The notes beneath the pieces were generated by a model. It was given only the letters and a program-made list of their open reading frames with translations, was not told the origin of the DNA and did not search any database. Made by a program: the position numbers and the translations under genes. From NCBI GenBank assembly GCA_900542255.1, contig UQMR01000037.1:1-21665 (forward strand): a stretch of 21,665 bases of DNA. The letters are read 5' to 3'. This document shows, piece by piece, positions 12,919-21,422 of this stretch (its first letter is position 1; each line of letters starts with the position of its first letter). Origin of the DNA: an uncultured Porphyromonadaceae bacterium. GTDB lineage: Bacteria; Bacteroidota; Bacteroidia; Bacteroidales; Barnesiellaceae_A.

Positions 12919-15459
12919 TTATCTTACTACGACCAACGTAGCATTGTTGTTTGTGCGTACTACGTATGCGCCGGCTTTGGCGGGTATTGCCGTGTAGCCT
13001 GTTGCAGTTACGCTCTTCACCTGTGCTCCGTTCAGGAGGTAGATGGTTACCTTGCCTTCGTAGTTGCTGATTACTATGTTTCCGTTGGCGGCATATATTT
13101 TAGCCTGGTTGTTCCCTATGCTTTCTATGCCGCTGGATATGTTTATGTTAATCTCCGACAGTGCATCGGCTGCGTCGCCGTTGTAGGCTATCATCGTAGC
13201 GAAGGGAGCAATTACGGGCGATGCCGATTGTATATACTTCGTCCCATCGCTGTTCAGTACATAGTATGTCGTGGCGCTGGTAAGGTCGGCAACGGGGCAG
13301 CTTATCAGTGACGGGTTGCCTACCAGAGTGTAAGTGCTCAGCTGTGCAGCCTCGCTGTTCTCGGTGTTATTCCATCCAGCGGTAGAGGTGAATGATAGCT
13401 TGCTGGGCGTGACAGTTGCCTCTGGGCTGATGCCTATAATACCGGTTGAAGCCGTTTCGGCATCGGTAGTGACAAATTCGTTGCCGCTTAGTGTTGCCCA
13501 CTCGATATGGTTGGCGAGAGTTGTGCTCTCTCCTTCGGCCGTGAAGGCTTCACGGCTTGCCGTGGCAAAGGGGAGCGATATATCGTTCCATTTCTTGCCG
13601 GCAGTAAGGTCGAGATGGTATATTATGTTACCTGTAACGCTCTCTACTCCCTTTATCTCCTTATTGCCTGTGATATCGAGATTGCCCTCTATGGAAGCGG
13701 GCAGCTCAATGCCGGCAAATGAAGCATCACTGTCGAGGATAGAGTAGAAATTGGAGCGACCCTCTTTCGATACGATGAGTTTCACGGAGTAGCCGTTGAT
13801 TTCGACCGATACGACCGACTCGGCATCCTCCTTGGTGTATGTTACAAGGGGCGTTGCCGTGGTGGCAAAGGTGGCGGCATCGCCTGTGTAGTTGAAAGTC
13901 TCTTTGTCGAATCCTGTGAGAGTCGAGCCGTTTACGGCTACATCGGTGAGACGCAAACCTTCGACAATGGCGGCACCGTCAAATGTTACGTTTATAGGGG
14001 TTGCCGTGCCCGATGTGCGGTCGGTATACCACAATACGTTTATTGTCATAAGCATGTTGCCTTCGGCATCCTCGCTGCCGGTTACGGTCACATCGCAGTC
14101 GAGGGTCATAAAACCGCTACCGAGTATGAGGTTCTCGGCACTGCCGTTATAAGTTTTCGACCCGTTGTTTTCGCTGATAACGACGTCGGGTACTACGATG
14201 TCGCCGATAGAGAGACCCATGAAGGTGAAGTTACGCAGTGCAAAGTCGCAAGTTGTTTCTGACGTGGGGATTATCTCTACGATATTGTAAGTATGCGATG
14301 TTTCCATTCCCAAAGCATCGAGGTTTATCGTCAGCAAGCCGTTGTAGTAGAAGACTACGGGCGTTTCGTATTGCACGGTGTATGTGTGCGAGGTGTTGCC
14401 CTCGGCATCTTCTCCGACGTTCGTCACGGTGATGGTCACGGTTTGTGCAACGGGGTCGCACTCGATTTGTGTAGTGGCGTTTTTGCCATCGGGGACGGCT
14501 GTGATTTGCGAAGCATCGGTGGGACATGTGCCTGTTACAACGTAGTTATATGTGTTCTTGTCGAAACCGGCCAAGGGAACACCGTCGATGCTGAGGCTTT
14601 CTAATTGTGAGTAGTAGAGAAATTTCACGTTGTCGGCTTCGAGTATGTTGTTGGGAATGATATTCGAGCGAGTCCAATAGTCGGCCGACGACAGTATGAC
14701 GTTCATCTTCTCGGGCTGTTCCGAGAGGTTCTCTTCTACATATTGCAGGGGTACGGTAATTTCGGTCCATTCGTTTATGGCGCCGGTAATTTCGTAGTCG
14801 CACGAGGCTATGAGTTTGCCGCTTTGCGTGGGGGTCACTTTGCCCATGATGGCGCGGTCTACGTCTTCGAGTTCTACCGTAGCACTTTCGGTATAGCCGG
14901 CCGAAGAGCTGCCTGAAATAGCCGAGCGTACGTTCGATTTGTAGGTGCCGTTCCACAAATATACGATGATGTGGGCATTCTCGGCACCGGCGCTATTGTC
15001 GCGTTTGAAGTAACCTGTGATGGCATCGGGGCGATAGGTAAACTCCATGCCGCCGTATGCACCGCCGTCGCCCATGGCAATGGCAGCAGCGTTCAGCTTT
15101 GCCAAGTCGGCAAAAATCCAAGGCGTGGCAAATGTAACGAATGCCGGAGCCGGAGCCGCCAATGAGCCCACCCCGGGCTTTTGGTTGGTAAGTACTACAC
15201 TTGTACTGCCATCAATGCCTGTCCCCTTTGTTACAAAGCCGTCGAATGAGAGAAATTGCTTTACATTGCTGCCATTCCACTCGGCCGGCTCTATACCCGG
15301 GCGTGTAAACGAAGAAGACGATGCTGTCTGCCAGGTTTCGCCGCAGCTCGTTTTCCAATCTTCAAACCCTACATTGGGTAACTGCTGGGCAGTACTATAC
15401 ATAACACCTAAACACAATAAGGCTCCCGTGGAGCCCAACAAATTAAAAACCTTTTTCAT
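12919..15459 (-). CDS. Exported PCMD/calycin-like surface protein with repeat modules
   Basis: 846 residues. The signal peptide (MKKVFNLLGSTGALLCLG..) ends near the AQQ at about 25. Residues ~28-275 match the PCMD domain (putative carbohydrate metabolism domain), opening with LPNVGFEDW and containing GGMEFTYRPDAITGYFKR. A calycin-like beta-barrel segment follows at about 365-500 (DFALRNFTFMG..IGDIVVPDV). Two copies of a cadherin-like beta-sandwich module flank it, each with a GFDKxTxNY motif (about residues 300 and 520). The tail (IYAANGNIVISNYEGKV..GAYVVRTNNN..VVVR) resembles sorting/beta-sandwich tails. It probably sits on the cell surface and may bind glycans; no catalytic site is evident. 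A perfect hairpin follows the gene. A TATATTTA near 15485 may be a weak -7 box. Confidence 0.85.
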   Translation of the reverse strand: MKKVFNLLGSTGALLCLGVMYSTAQQLPNVGFEDWKTSCGETWQTASSSSFTRPGIEPAEWNGSNVKQFLSFDGFVTKGTGIDGSTSVVLTNQKPGVGSLAAPAPAFVTFATPWIFADLAKLNAAAIAMGDGGAYGGMEFTYRPDAITGYFKRDNSAGAENAHIIVYLWNGTYKSNVRSAISGSSSAGYTESATVELEDVDRAIMGKVTPTQSGKLIASCDYEITGAINEWTEITVPLQYVEENLSEQPEKMNVILSSADYWTRSNIIPNNILEADNVKFLYYSQLESLSIDGVPLAGFDKNTYNYVVTGTCPTDASQITAVPDGKNATTQIECDPVAQTVTITVTNVGEDAEGNTSHTYTVQYETPVVFYYNGLLTINLDALGMETSHTYNIVEIIPTSETTCDFALRNFTFMGLSIGDIVVPDVVISENNGSKTYNGSAENLILGSGFMTLDCDVTVTGSEDAEGNMLMTINVLWYTDRTSGTATPINVTFDGAAIVEGLRLTDVAVNGSTLTGFDKETFNYTGDAATFATTATPLVTYTKEDAESVVSVEINGYSVKLIVSKEGRSNFYSILDSDASFAGIELPASIEGNLDITGNKEIKGVESVTGNIIYHLDLTAGKKWNDISLPFATASREAFTAEGESTTLANHIEWATLSGNEFVTTDAETASTGIIGISPEATVTPSKLSFTSTAGWNNTENSEAAQLSTYTLVGNPSLISCPVADLTSATTYYVLNSDGTKYIQSASPVIAPFATMIAYNGDAADALSEININISSGIESIGNNQAKIYAANGNIVISNYEGKVTIYLLNGAQVKSVTATGYTAIPAKAGAYVVRTNNNATLVVVR

Positions 15460-15479
15460 ATTATTGATGTTAAAAACGC

Positions 15480-15691
15480 TGTAAATATAGTCTATCCCAA
15501 ATGATTCGTCCTACGAGAATGTGCCGTGTTTAACGAAAATTAGTGCATATGCTGCGCAATTTTATTTATTAAATTCATTTTGCAATCTTTCCCATCGTGA
15601 TGCTTCTGTTATATGCAAGATTATAACTGTCTTATTTACAGAGTTGTATAAATTATATAAGGCTGTGTTGCATAATTTGATGACAAAAAAC
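15480..15691. other. Divergent intergenic region
   Basis: AT-rich spacer between the PCMD gene (minus) and the SRP RNA (plus). No ORF of substance and no further RNA fold noticed before the SRP promoter at 15692. Confidence 0.4.
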
Positions 15692-15721
15692 TTGCGGAAA
15701 GCAAAAAAAGAAGTACCTTTG
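15692..15721 (+). promoter_or_regulatory. Promoter of SRP RNA and tRNA-Thr
   Basis: TTG (15692-15694), a 19-base spacer, TACCTTTG (15714-15721). The RNA begins 6 bases later. This is the cleanest promoter in the window and calibrates the others. Confidence 0.8.
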
Positions 15722-15726
15722 CGCCC

Positions 15727-15822
15727 GGGTAAGTCCTACACGACCAGCTCCCTGTGAATCCCCCAGGGCTTGACGGCAGCAAGGGTAATAGGTCGTAGCG
15801 GTGCGATGTAGTCAGCTTACCC
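15727..15822 (+). ncRNA. ffs: Signal recognition particle RNA (4.5S, small bacterial type)
   Basis: A 96-nt rod: the terminal helix GGGTAAG...CTTACCC and next helix CTACA...TGTAG close it, and inner ACGACC pairs with GGTCGT. The conserved Ffh-binding domain IV reads CAGGGCTTGACGGCAGCAAGGG, with the 5' CAGG and 3' AGCA sides of the symmetric/asymmetric loops. The apical tetraloop appears to be TGAC (URRC type) instead of GGAA, which is an accepted variant. It functions with Ffh and FtsY in co-translational membrane targeting. It is followed 4 nt later by tRNA-Thr, so both probably come from one transcript. Confidence 0.9.
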
Positions 15823-15826
15823 ACCC

Positions 15827-15900
15827 GCCGATATAGCTCAGTTGGCCAGAGCACGTGATTTGTAATCTCGGGGTCGTGGGTTCGAATCCCTCTATCGGCT
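15827..15900 (+). tRNA. tRNA-Thr (anticodon TGT)
   Basis: 74 nt. The acceptor GCCGATA pairs with TATCGGC, the discriminator is T, the D arm is GCTC...GAGC, the anticodon loop TTTGTAA gives TGT, and the T arm is GTGGG/TTCGAAT/CCCTC with G-T pairing. No CCA is encoded. The anticodon stem has one T-T mismatch on this reading. Confidence 0.92.
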
Positions 15901-15924
15901 CTTCTACACAATCTGAATTGCGAG

Positions 15925-15963
15925 AGTGCTGTCTCTTTGTTGGGGGCAGCACTTTTTATTTTA
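15925..15963 (+). terminator. Terminator of the SRP RNA-tRNA-Thr transcript
   Basis: AGTGCTG (15925-15931) pairs with CAGCACT (15947-15953), followed by TTTTATTTTATT. Confidence 0.75.
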
Positions 15964-16060
15964 TTCTCTTTTTTCTCGGGGAAGATGGCTTTATAACGTG
16001 CGGCGTACAGTGTGGGGGCTGGTGCCTTGTAGAGAAACTATAAATAAGGTGGCGGCAAAC

Positions 16061-16092
16061 TATCTTTGTTGAAGTCGTTTTGTTATCTTTGT
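16061..16092 (+). promoter_or_regulatory. Two tandem -7 boxes upstream of the DUF1295 gene
   Basis: TATCTTTG occurs at 16061-16068 and again at 16085-16092, both exact TAnnTTTG matches. The second lies 26 bp upstream of the ATG at 16119. The -33 positions are weak for both. Confidence 0.45.
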
Positions 16093-16118
16093 AAGGAGTA
16101 TTATAAAAAGAATAAGAT

Positions 16119-16922
16119 ATGGCATTTCCCGAAGGTATATGGATTCTGGCACTGACATCGCTTGTGGTAAGTGCATTGGGGTGGAAGAAGTTTCTTTACT
16201 TCATTTCTCTCGGTTATGGTTTCTCCATTGCGGCTATGGGCTTGGCGTTGGTGGTGATGTATAGGGCGGCTCTGGCACCGCATACGTTGTTGCTGGCCTT
16301 GTTGCTTGTGGCCTATGGATGCCGTTTGGGCGGCTTTCTGTTGCATCGGGAGTTGCGTAGCACGTCGTACCGAAAGGAGTTGCCGTCGCTCACAAAAACG
16401 TCTCATGAAATGGGTGTGGGAGTGAAGGTTGCCGTATGGCTGTCGGTGGTTGCGTTGTATGTGTGCCAAGTATCGCCCGTCTTTTACCGGTTGGATAATG
16501 GTGCTGCCGGTGGGGAGTTGTGGGCTTATGTGGGAGCCGGTATTATGTTGCTGGCATTGATACTCGAATCGGTAGCCGACCATGAGAAGTCGGCAGCCAA
16601 AAAGTTACGTCCCGACCGTTTTTGCGACACTGGGCTCTACCGCATGGTGCGTTGCCCCAACTATTTTGCCGAGATTCTGTTCTGGACGGGTTGTATAGTG
16701 TCGGGTATCGGGGCATTGACAGGATGGCAATGGGCGGTAGCCGCCGTGGGCTACTTATGCATCGTATATATAATGTTTGGCGGCGCCCGACGGCTCGAAA
16801 TACGTCAGAACAAGCGTTATGGTGCCGACTCTGCCTATCAGGCGTATGTTGCGCGTGTGCCTATCATCATTCCGCTTATCCCGCTTTATACGGTAGAGAA
16901 ATATACTTTCCTGAAAGGGTAG
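16119..16922 (+). CDS. DUF1295/ICMT-like integral membrane protein
   Basis: 267 residues with about seven hydrophobic segments. The C-terminal half has the family pattern of DUF1295 and steroid 5-alpha-reductase/isoprenylcysteine methyltransferase-like proteins. It contains a DHEKSAAKKLRPDRFCDTGLYRMVRCPNYF segment (about 153-182, in which G-LY-x-RCPNYFAE is the diagnostic block), then a helix pair and an E-x-RQNKRYG-x-x-YQAYVARVPIIIPLIP end. Substrate and reaction are unknown in bacteria; a lipid or isoprenoid substrate is plausible. The gene is monocistronic, preceded by AGGAG about 20 bp before the ATG and followed by a small hairpin. Confidence 0.85.
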   Translation: MAFPEGIWILALTSLVVSALGWKKFLYFISLGYGFSIAAMGLALVVMYRAALAPHTLLLALLLVAYGCRLGGFLLHRELRSTSYRKELPSLTKTSHEMGVGVKVAVWLSVVALYVCQVSPVFYRLDNGAAGGELWAYVGAGIMLLALILESVADHEKSAAKKLRPDRFCDTGLYRMVRCPNYFAEILFWTGCIVSGIGALTGWQWAVAAVGYLCIVYIMFGGARRLEIRQNKRYGADSAYQAYVARVPIIIPLIPLYTVEKYTFLKG

Positions 16923-16957
16923 GGCATATGGTGCAGCCGTATGATGTGGCAGTGCAT

Positions 16958-16973
16958 GCAGCCCGAGGGCTGC
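16958..16973 (+). terminator. Small hairpin after the DUF1295 gene
   Basis: GCAGCCC-GA-GGGCTGC, a 7-bp perfect stem, with AATTTTTG beginning 10 bases later. Weak T-tract. Confidence 0.4.
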
Positions 16974-17007
16974 GATAGAAAATTTTTGTAGAAAATATGG
17001 CGGGGTA

Positions 17008-17038
17008 TTGGCTCATTCGGTCGAAAGACCTATCTTTG
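17008..17038 (+). promoter_or_regulatory. Promoter almost abutting the HU-CCDC81/SPOR start codon
   Basis: TTG (17008-17010), a 20-base spacer, TATCTTTG (17031-17038). Using the SRP RNA spacing, transcription begins near 17044. Confidence 0.6.
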
Positions 17039-17051
17039 TAGTATGAAAAGT

Positions 17052-18035
17052 ATGGTGCAGCATATCGAGTATCTGCTTACACGCCACGATTGTGTGGTTG
17101 TGCCGGGATGGGGTGCATGGATTGTGCAGTCGGTCTCGGCCGTAGTTGCAGGCAATGCCGCACCGTTACCGCCGCGCAGATGGCTGAGCTTCAATGCCTC
17201 GCTGTCGCACAACGACGGTATGTTGGCACACTCGCTCATGCGTGCCGAGGGCTGCGGCTATGATGAGGCTATGGCACAGATTGCTGCCGAAGTGTCGTCA
17301 TGGCGCGTCGCTTTGCAAGACGGGCGATGCGTAGAGCTGGGCAATATAGGCAGTTTCAGTACCGAAGAGGGGCTGCTGCTCTTTAAGGAGTCGCCACGCA
17401 GTGTGGTGAACGCCTCGTTGGCGATGTTACCCCCTGTCGCACTGACGCCCCTTGCCGAAATGCCCCAAGAGGAGGCCGATGACGTACCCTCGGGATGGCA
17501 GCCGGTGCAGGAACCGAGTTTGGCCCGCCGTGTTTTTGCGGCAGTTGCGTCGGTCGCTGCCATAGTAGTCCTATTGCTGTTTATTTCTACCCCGATAGAT
17601 AATTATCCTACACAAAACGATTATGCAAGTATTGTGGCTGCCGAGTTGTTTGCCGCATCATCGCAGACACAGGCCGTGACGGCCGAGGCAGCACCTGTGC
17701 CTGAGTCCGGCGTAGAGACCCCGGCTGTTGCCGTTGCGGTGGCAGATGAGCTGCCTGCCAAGCGAGAGCCTGCGCCCGAGGTGGCCATGGACGTAGTGCC
17801 GCGCTATATTCTTGTGGTAGGTTCGTTGCCATCGTATGCCTTGGCCGAAAAACAGATAGGGCAATTCAGAGCTTCGGGTGTGACCGACCCGCTCTATATA
17901 TATGACAACGGCGGTAAGTCGCGGTTGTATATAGCCGGGTATGCTACTCTTGCCGAGGCGCAGCAGCACCTCGAAGCCGTGCAGCGCGATGCGGCATCGC
18001 CCTATGAGGGTGTATGGATTTGCCGTACACGATAG
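17052..18035 (+). CDS. HU-CCDC81 and SPOR domain cell-envelope protein
   Basis: 327 residues from the ATG at 17052 (330 from the ATG at 17043). I chose 17052 because the promoter box at 17031-17038 predicts an RNA start near 17044, after the first ATG. The cytoplasmic N-terminal ~110 residues match the HU-like/CCDC81 domains found in Bacteroidetes (HIEYLLTRHDCVVVPGWGAW; then VELGNIGSF). One membrane helix lies at about 160-180 (FAAVASVAAIVVLLLFI), then an Ala/Pro/Glu-rich linker. A C-terminal SPOR domain (about 250-330, from PRYILVVGSLPSYALAEKQI) should bind denuded peptidoglycan at division sites. A HU-like fold facing the cytoplasm and SPOR in the periplasm suggest a DNA- or protein-to-septum link; this is inference. 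Confidence 0.88.
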   Translation: MVQHIEYLLTRHDCVVVPGWGAWIVQSVSAVVAGNAAPLPPRRWLSFNASLSHNDGMLAHSLMRAEGCGYDEAMAQIAAEVSSWRVALQDGRCVELGNIGSFSTEEGLLLFKESPRSVVNASLAMLPPVALTPLAEMPQEEADDVPSGWQPVQEPSLARRVFAAVASVAAIVVLLLFISTPIDNYPTQNDYASIVAAELFAASSQTQAVTAEAAPVPESGVETPAVAVAVADELPAKREPAPEVAMDVVPRYILVVGSLPSYALAEKQIGQFRASGVTDPLYIYDNGGKSRLYIAGYATLAEAQQHLEAVQRDAASPYEGVWICRTR

Positions 18036-18065
18036 GGGGCGGTGCAAGGAGAGCCCGATGGGACA

Positions 18066-18102
18066 GCCCCGTGTCGCAATGATGCGATAGAGGGGCGTTT
18101 TT
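18066..18102 (+). terminator. Terminator of the HU-CCDC81/SPOR gene
   Basis: GCCCC (18066-18070) pairs with GGGGC (18092-18096), with TCGCA/TGCGA inside, followed by GTTTTT (18097-18102). Confidence 0.65.
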
Positions 18103-18335
18103 ATAATTGTAGTGGTGCGACCGCAAGAGGGGAAATTCCTGTTTTTTTCGATGGAAAAGTGAAGTGATGCGATGAGGAGAAGGTCATGCCGTCTCGCTCC
18201 GGAGAGAGGTGTATCGCGTTAAGTTTATACACTCAGCTGCCTGGGCATCGCGCATCTTGTCGATTGTAATGATATGACATTTATTCCAATCGCAGCCCGC
18301 TCTCAATGTGCATTGCATGGAGTCTGTGTCTATAT

Positions 18336-18383
18336 CATGCGGGGGTGCGACCGGGTTGATATCCCGCGTTGCACCCCCGCATG
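18336..18383 (-). terminator. Strong hairpin at the end of the TPR-nfeD-floA operon
   Basis: A perfect 13-bp GC-rich stem, CATGCGGGGGTGC (18336-18348) with its complement (18371-18383), with an inner CGGG/CCCG stem. It lies 25 bp after the floA stop on the minus strand. It lacks a T-run. Confidence 0.5.
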
Positions 18384-18407
18384 GTGTAGGGTAAGAGAGC
18401 CTGTGTG

Positions 18408-19382
18408 TTACTCTTCGGGTTTTGCCGAAGGTTTGGCGATGCTTTCGCGCATCGATGTGTCGGCTTCTATATTTTTCATTTTATAATAATCCATGATGCC
18501 CAAATTCCCGTTTCGGAAAGCCTCGGCCATAGCCAGCGGCACGTCGGCTTCTGCCTCTATTACTTTGGCGCGCGCCTCTTGCGCCTTAGCCTTCATCTCT
18601 TGTTCCAAGGCAATGGCCATAGCGCGGCGTTCCTCGGCTTTGGCTTGCGCGATGTTCTTGTCGGCTTGTGCCTGGTCTATTTGCAGGGTTGCACCGATGT
18701 TTTTACCTATGTCGATGTCGGCAATGTCGATTGACAGAATCTCAAATGCAGTACCCGAGTCGAGACCTTTGCGCAAAACGAGTTTCGAGATGGAATCGGG
18801 ATTTTCGAGAACCTGTTTGTGCGATTCGCTCGAACCGATAGACGAGACGATGCCCTCGCCTACACGGGCCAATACGGTGTCTTCGCCGGCGCCGCCCACC
18901 AGTTGGCGTATGTTGGCGCGCACTGTGACACGGGCTTTTGCTATGAGCTGTATGCCATCCTTGGCAACAGCTGTCACCGGCGGCGTGTCTATCACTTTGG
19001 GGTTGACCGACATTTGTACCGCTTCATATACATCGCGGCCGGCAAGGTCTATGGCCGATGCCATCTTGAAACTGAGTTCGATATTGGCTTTGGCTGCCGA
19101 TACGAGGGCGTGTACGACCCGTTCTACGTGGCCGCCTGCGAGGTAGTGAGCTTCCAGTTCGTCGCGCGTGATGCTGCTGAGGCCGGCTTTGTGAGCCTCT
19201 ATCATGGCGCGTACGATAACTTGGGGCGGCACCTTACGGATGCGCATCAGGAAGAGTTGCAACAGCGAGATGTGTACGCCCGATACCATGGCCGAGAGCC
19301 ATAGCAAGAACGGCACGTAGTAGAAAAAGATTGCCAATACGACGATGATGGCAATGACTAACAGAACTGAAAAGATAAGCAT
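18408..19382 (-). CDS. floA: Flotillin-like protein FloA (UPF0365)
   Basis: 324 residues, the standard length. The N-terminal hydrophobic hairpin (about 1-37, [20 protein letters not shown]..) anchors it to the inner membrane. An SPFH-type domain follows ([18 protein letters not shown], then [26 protein letters not shown] near 135-160). The C-terminal Ala/Glu/Lys-rich stretch (about 240-285) is the flotillin coiled-coil region. FloA organises membrane microdomains; oligomerisation and association with an NfeD partner are known in Bacillus. The nfeD-like gene lies 26 bp upstream in the same operon, the classical pairing. High confidence. Confidence 0.93.
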   Translation of the reverse strand: MLIFSVLLVIAIIVVLAIFFYYVPFLLWLSAMVSGVHISLLQLFLMRIRKVPPQVIVRAMIEAHKAGLSSITRDELEAHYLAGGHVERVVHALVSAAKANIELSFKMASAIDLAGRDVYEAVQMSVNPKVIDTPPVTAVAKDGIQLIAKARVTVRANIRQLVGGAGEDTVLARVGEGIVSSIGSSESHKQVLENPDSISKLVLRKGLDSGTAFEILSIDIADIDIGKNIGATLQIDQAQADKNIAQAKAEERRAMAIALEQEMKAKAQEARAKVIEAEADVPLAMAEAFRNGNLGIMDYYKMKNIEADTSMRESIAKPSAKPEE

Positions 19383-19408
19383 GGTCTACTGTTCTTTATT
19401 GTTTATGG

Positions 19409-19927
19409 TTATGAATTGTTTTTGTTTTCTTCTTCTTCTTCTTCCGGCAAGACGGGGCACACCACGATGGCGGCCGGTTCTACCTTTATTACCTGCACGG
19501 GGGTGGACTCTTCGATATACTCTCCCGTAGAGTGTGCCTCTACCGTGCATCCGTTTATCAGTACCGAGCCCATGGGATTGAGCCGCGAGAGTGCGAGCCC
19601 TTTGTCGCCTACATGTATCGTCCGGTTGATACTTGTGGGAGCCGTGCTGTCAATCTCGGTTTTCAACTTCATCTTGTCGAGCATGCGCGAATGCAGGAAA
19701 TAGTATATCAATATCCCTGTGATGATAACGCCGCTTATAAGAGTGATTATGCCTGCTGTGGCGCTTATGTGGGCAAAAGCATAATATAAGGCTCCGCCGT
19801 AAAAGAGGATGGCGGCAAGACCTGCCAAAGAGAGCCCGGGAAGAAAAAAGAGTTCCAATATGACTAATATCACGGCAAGCAGTAATAGTATGCCTATGAT
19901 GATGATGTCTGTCGCGAGATATGCCAT
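19409..19927 (-). CDS. NfeD-like membrane protein
   Basis: 172 residues. Three or so N-terminal membrane helices (about 8-28, 33-50, 56-78; IIIIGILLLLAVILVILELFF and so on) are followed by a basic connector (HSRMLDKMKLK). A small beta-barrel OB-fold domain with the conserved GDKGLALSRLNPMGSVLING pattern follows at about 105-130. The end is an acidic Glu-rich tail. NfeD proteins accompany flotillin/stomatin-family proteins, and here floA follows 26 bp downstream. It begins 11 bp after the stop of the TPR gene, so all three genes are probably one transcript. Confidence 0.9.
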   Translation of the reverse strand: MAYLATDIIIIGILLLLAVILVILELFFLPGLSLAGLAAILFYGGALYYAFAHISATAGIITLISGVIITGILIYYFLHSRMLDKMKLKTEIDSTAPTSINRTIHVGDKGLALSRLNPMGSVLINGCTVEAHSTGEYIEESTPVQVIKVEPAAIVVCPVLPEEEEEENKNNS

Positions 19928-19938
19928 GGACGTTTGTG

Positions 19939-21396
19939 CTATAACATGTTGCGGAATGAAAGCTCGGAGCGGCGCGCTCTTTTCTCGTACTCCGACGGTT
20001 GGTTACGCATCTGCTCTATCTTTTTTTCCAATGCAAGGATAGAGGGTTGTAGCTTGGCCTTTTCTGCCGGGGAGCTTTGGGCGTAGGAGCGGCGCAGCTT
20101 GTCAAGTTGCTCTTTGGCCTGGCTGAGTTGCGCGGCGACATCGCGTGCCATGTTGTAGTAGCGCAATGCTTCGGCGTTGTGAAAATCTTGTGAGCGGGTA
20201 TATATAATGCCGTTGCATAGTACAAAGGTAAATTCCCGCTTGGGCTTTATGGCGTCATGTGAGTCTATCTGGGCAATGGCGTCCAGCAGCTGGCTGTAAT
20301 CGGCTCCTTCGCGCCATGTCTCCTTGATAGATGATATGCGAGCCAAACGGCGCAGGCGCTCATCGGGTTCGTCGGTGTATATCTCTTTCTCGGTATTGGG
20401 AATAAAGAGGTAAACCGTAAGTTTGCCCGGTATGTGATTGCGGTCGGATACAAACCATCCTACGCCCATCGTTTCGTCTATGGCCAGCATGTAGTCGTTA
20501 AATATCGAGTTGAATGGCATGCCTATGTTTTGCGGCAGCATGTAGTCTTCGCGCTCCGAGCTGAAACGTGTTATGAATATGTCGTAACCGCCCAACGAGT
20601 TTTCTCCGTCTTGGGCATAATAGAGTGTCTGCCCGTCGGCCAACATGAAGGGGAATGACTGGTTGTCGGCCGTATTGAGTGTCGCAGAGAGCGATTGCAA
20701 TCGGCTCCACTGTCCGCCCAGAAGGCTGTTGGAGACACACAAGTCGTAGTTGTCGCCGGTGAGCGGGTAGCCCATGAATATGATGTCGTTGCGCTGGGGT
20801 ACAAAGGCTACCACGGGGGTCTCTTGCGGCAGGTCGAAGGGCAGCTCTTCGTTGCTTACGAGCCGTCCCGATTCGGGCGTGAGCCTGTATGCCTCGAAAA
20901 ATGAGAGAGAATCTACCGTCAGGCTGTCTATCACCTGCACCCGCTCGACGCCGCTTATCATGCGGCTTCCCAGCCTTGCACTCGTTATCTTTTGCATGAG
21001 GGTAGAGTCGGGCTCGCGTTTGTCTTTCTTCAATGCTGTTACATACATTTCGTAGGCCTCTATGGCTTCGTCGAAGAGGCATGCGGCGGCATACGCCTGC
21101 CCCAGGTAGTAGTTCGATAGCAGTACGCGGCGCGAAGCTGCCTTTTTCAGGTATGGGATACTTGCCTCGTATTCTCCTGTTTCGTAGAGACATACGCCGT
21201 ACCAATGATTGAGGGAGCCATCGTTGGGCTTGCGTTTCAGTTCCTTTTCAAAAACAGGGGCGGCCTCTTCGTACCGGCCGGCTTTGTATAGCTCTCTTGC
21301 CTCGTCGAGGGTAGGCGTCCCGGCATGTGCGCTGTGGGGTAGCAGCGTAGCTATGGCTATGGCTGACAATAGGATAAAGGGAATGCGTTTATACAT
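19939..21396 (-). CDS. Exported TPR / PD40-like beta-propeller protein
   Basis: 485 residues from the ATG at 21396, which places the signal peptide MYKRIPFILLSAIAIATLLP first. An upstream in-frame ATG (21453) overlaps the promoter's -33 element and is rejected. Residues ~30-150 contain three TPR-like repeats (ARELYKAGRYEEAAPVFEKEL, then WYGVCLYETGEYEASIPYL, then YYLGQAYAAACLFDEAIEAYE). Residues ~215-350 carry PD40/TolB-like propeller strands (DIIFMGYPLTGDNYDLCVSN; YYAQDGENSLGGYDIFIT). The C-terminal ~80 residues form a charged coiled coil (DKLRRSY..LEKKIEQMRNQ). It is probably periplasmic or outer-membrane-associated. Being first in the operon with nfeD and floA, it could be an envelope partner of the flotillin system (inference). 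Confidence 0.85.
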   Translation of the reverse strand: MYKRIPFILLSAIAIATLLPHSAHAGTPTLDEARELYKAGRYEEAAPVFEKELKRKPNDGSLNHWYGVCLYETGEYEASIPYLKKAASRRVLLSNYYLGQAYAAACLFDEAIEAYEMYVTALKKDKREPDSTLMQKITSARLGSRMISGVERVQVIDSLTVDSLSFFEAYRLTPESGRLVSNEELPFDLPQETPVVAFVPQRNDIIFMGYPLTGDNYDLCVSNSLLGGQWSRLQSLSATLNTADNQSFPFMLADGQTLYYAQDGENSLGGYDIFITRFSSEREDYMLPQNIGMPFNSIFNDYMLAIDETMGVGWFVSDRNHIPGKLTVYLFIPNTEKEIYTDEPDERLRRLARISSIKETWREGADYSQLLDAIAQIDSHDAIKPKREFTFVLCNGIIYTRSQDFHNAEALRYYNMARDVAAQLSQAKEQLDKLRRSYAQSSPAEKAKLQPSILALEKKIEQMRNQPSEYEKRARRSELSFRNML

Positions 21397-21422
21397 CTGT
21401 CTGCAACTTATAAATTGTTTGT

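Larger units (their letters stand above)
18036..18407. other. Gene-free region between two converging genes
   Basis: 372 bp without a credible gene. It holds two hairpins, described separately, one for each converging transcription unit. Confidence 0.5.
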
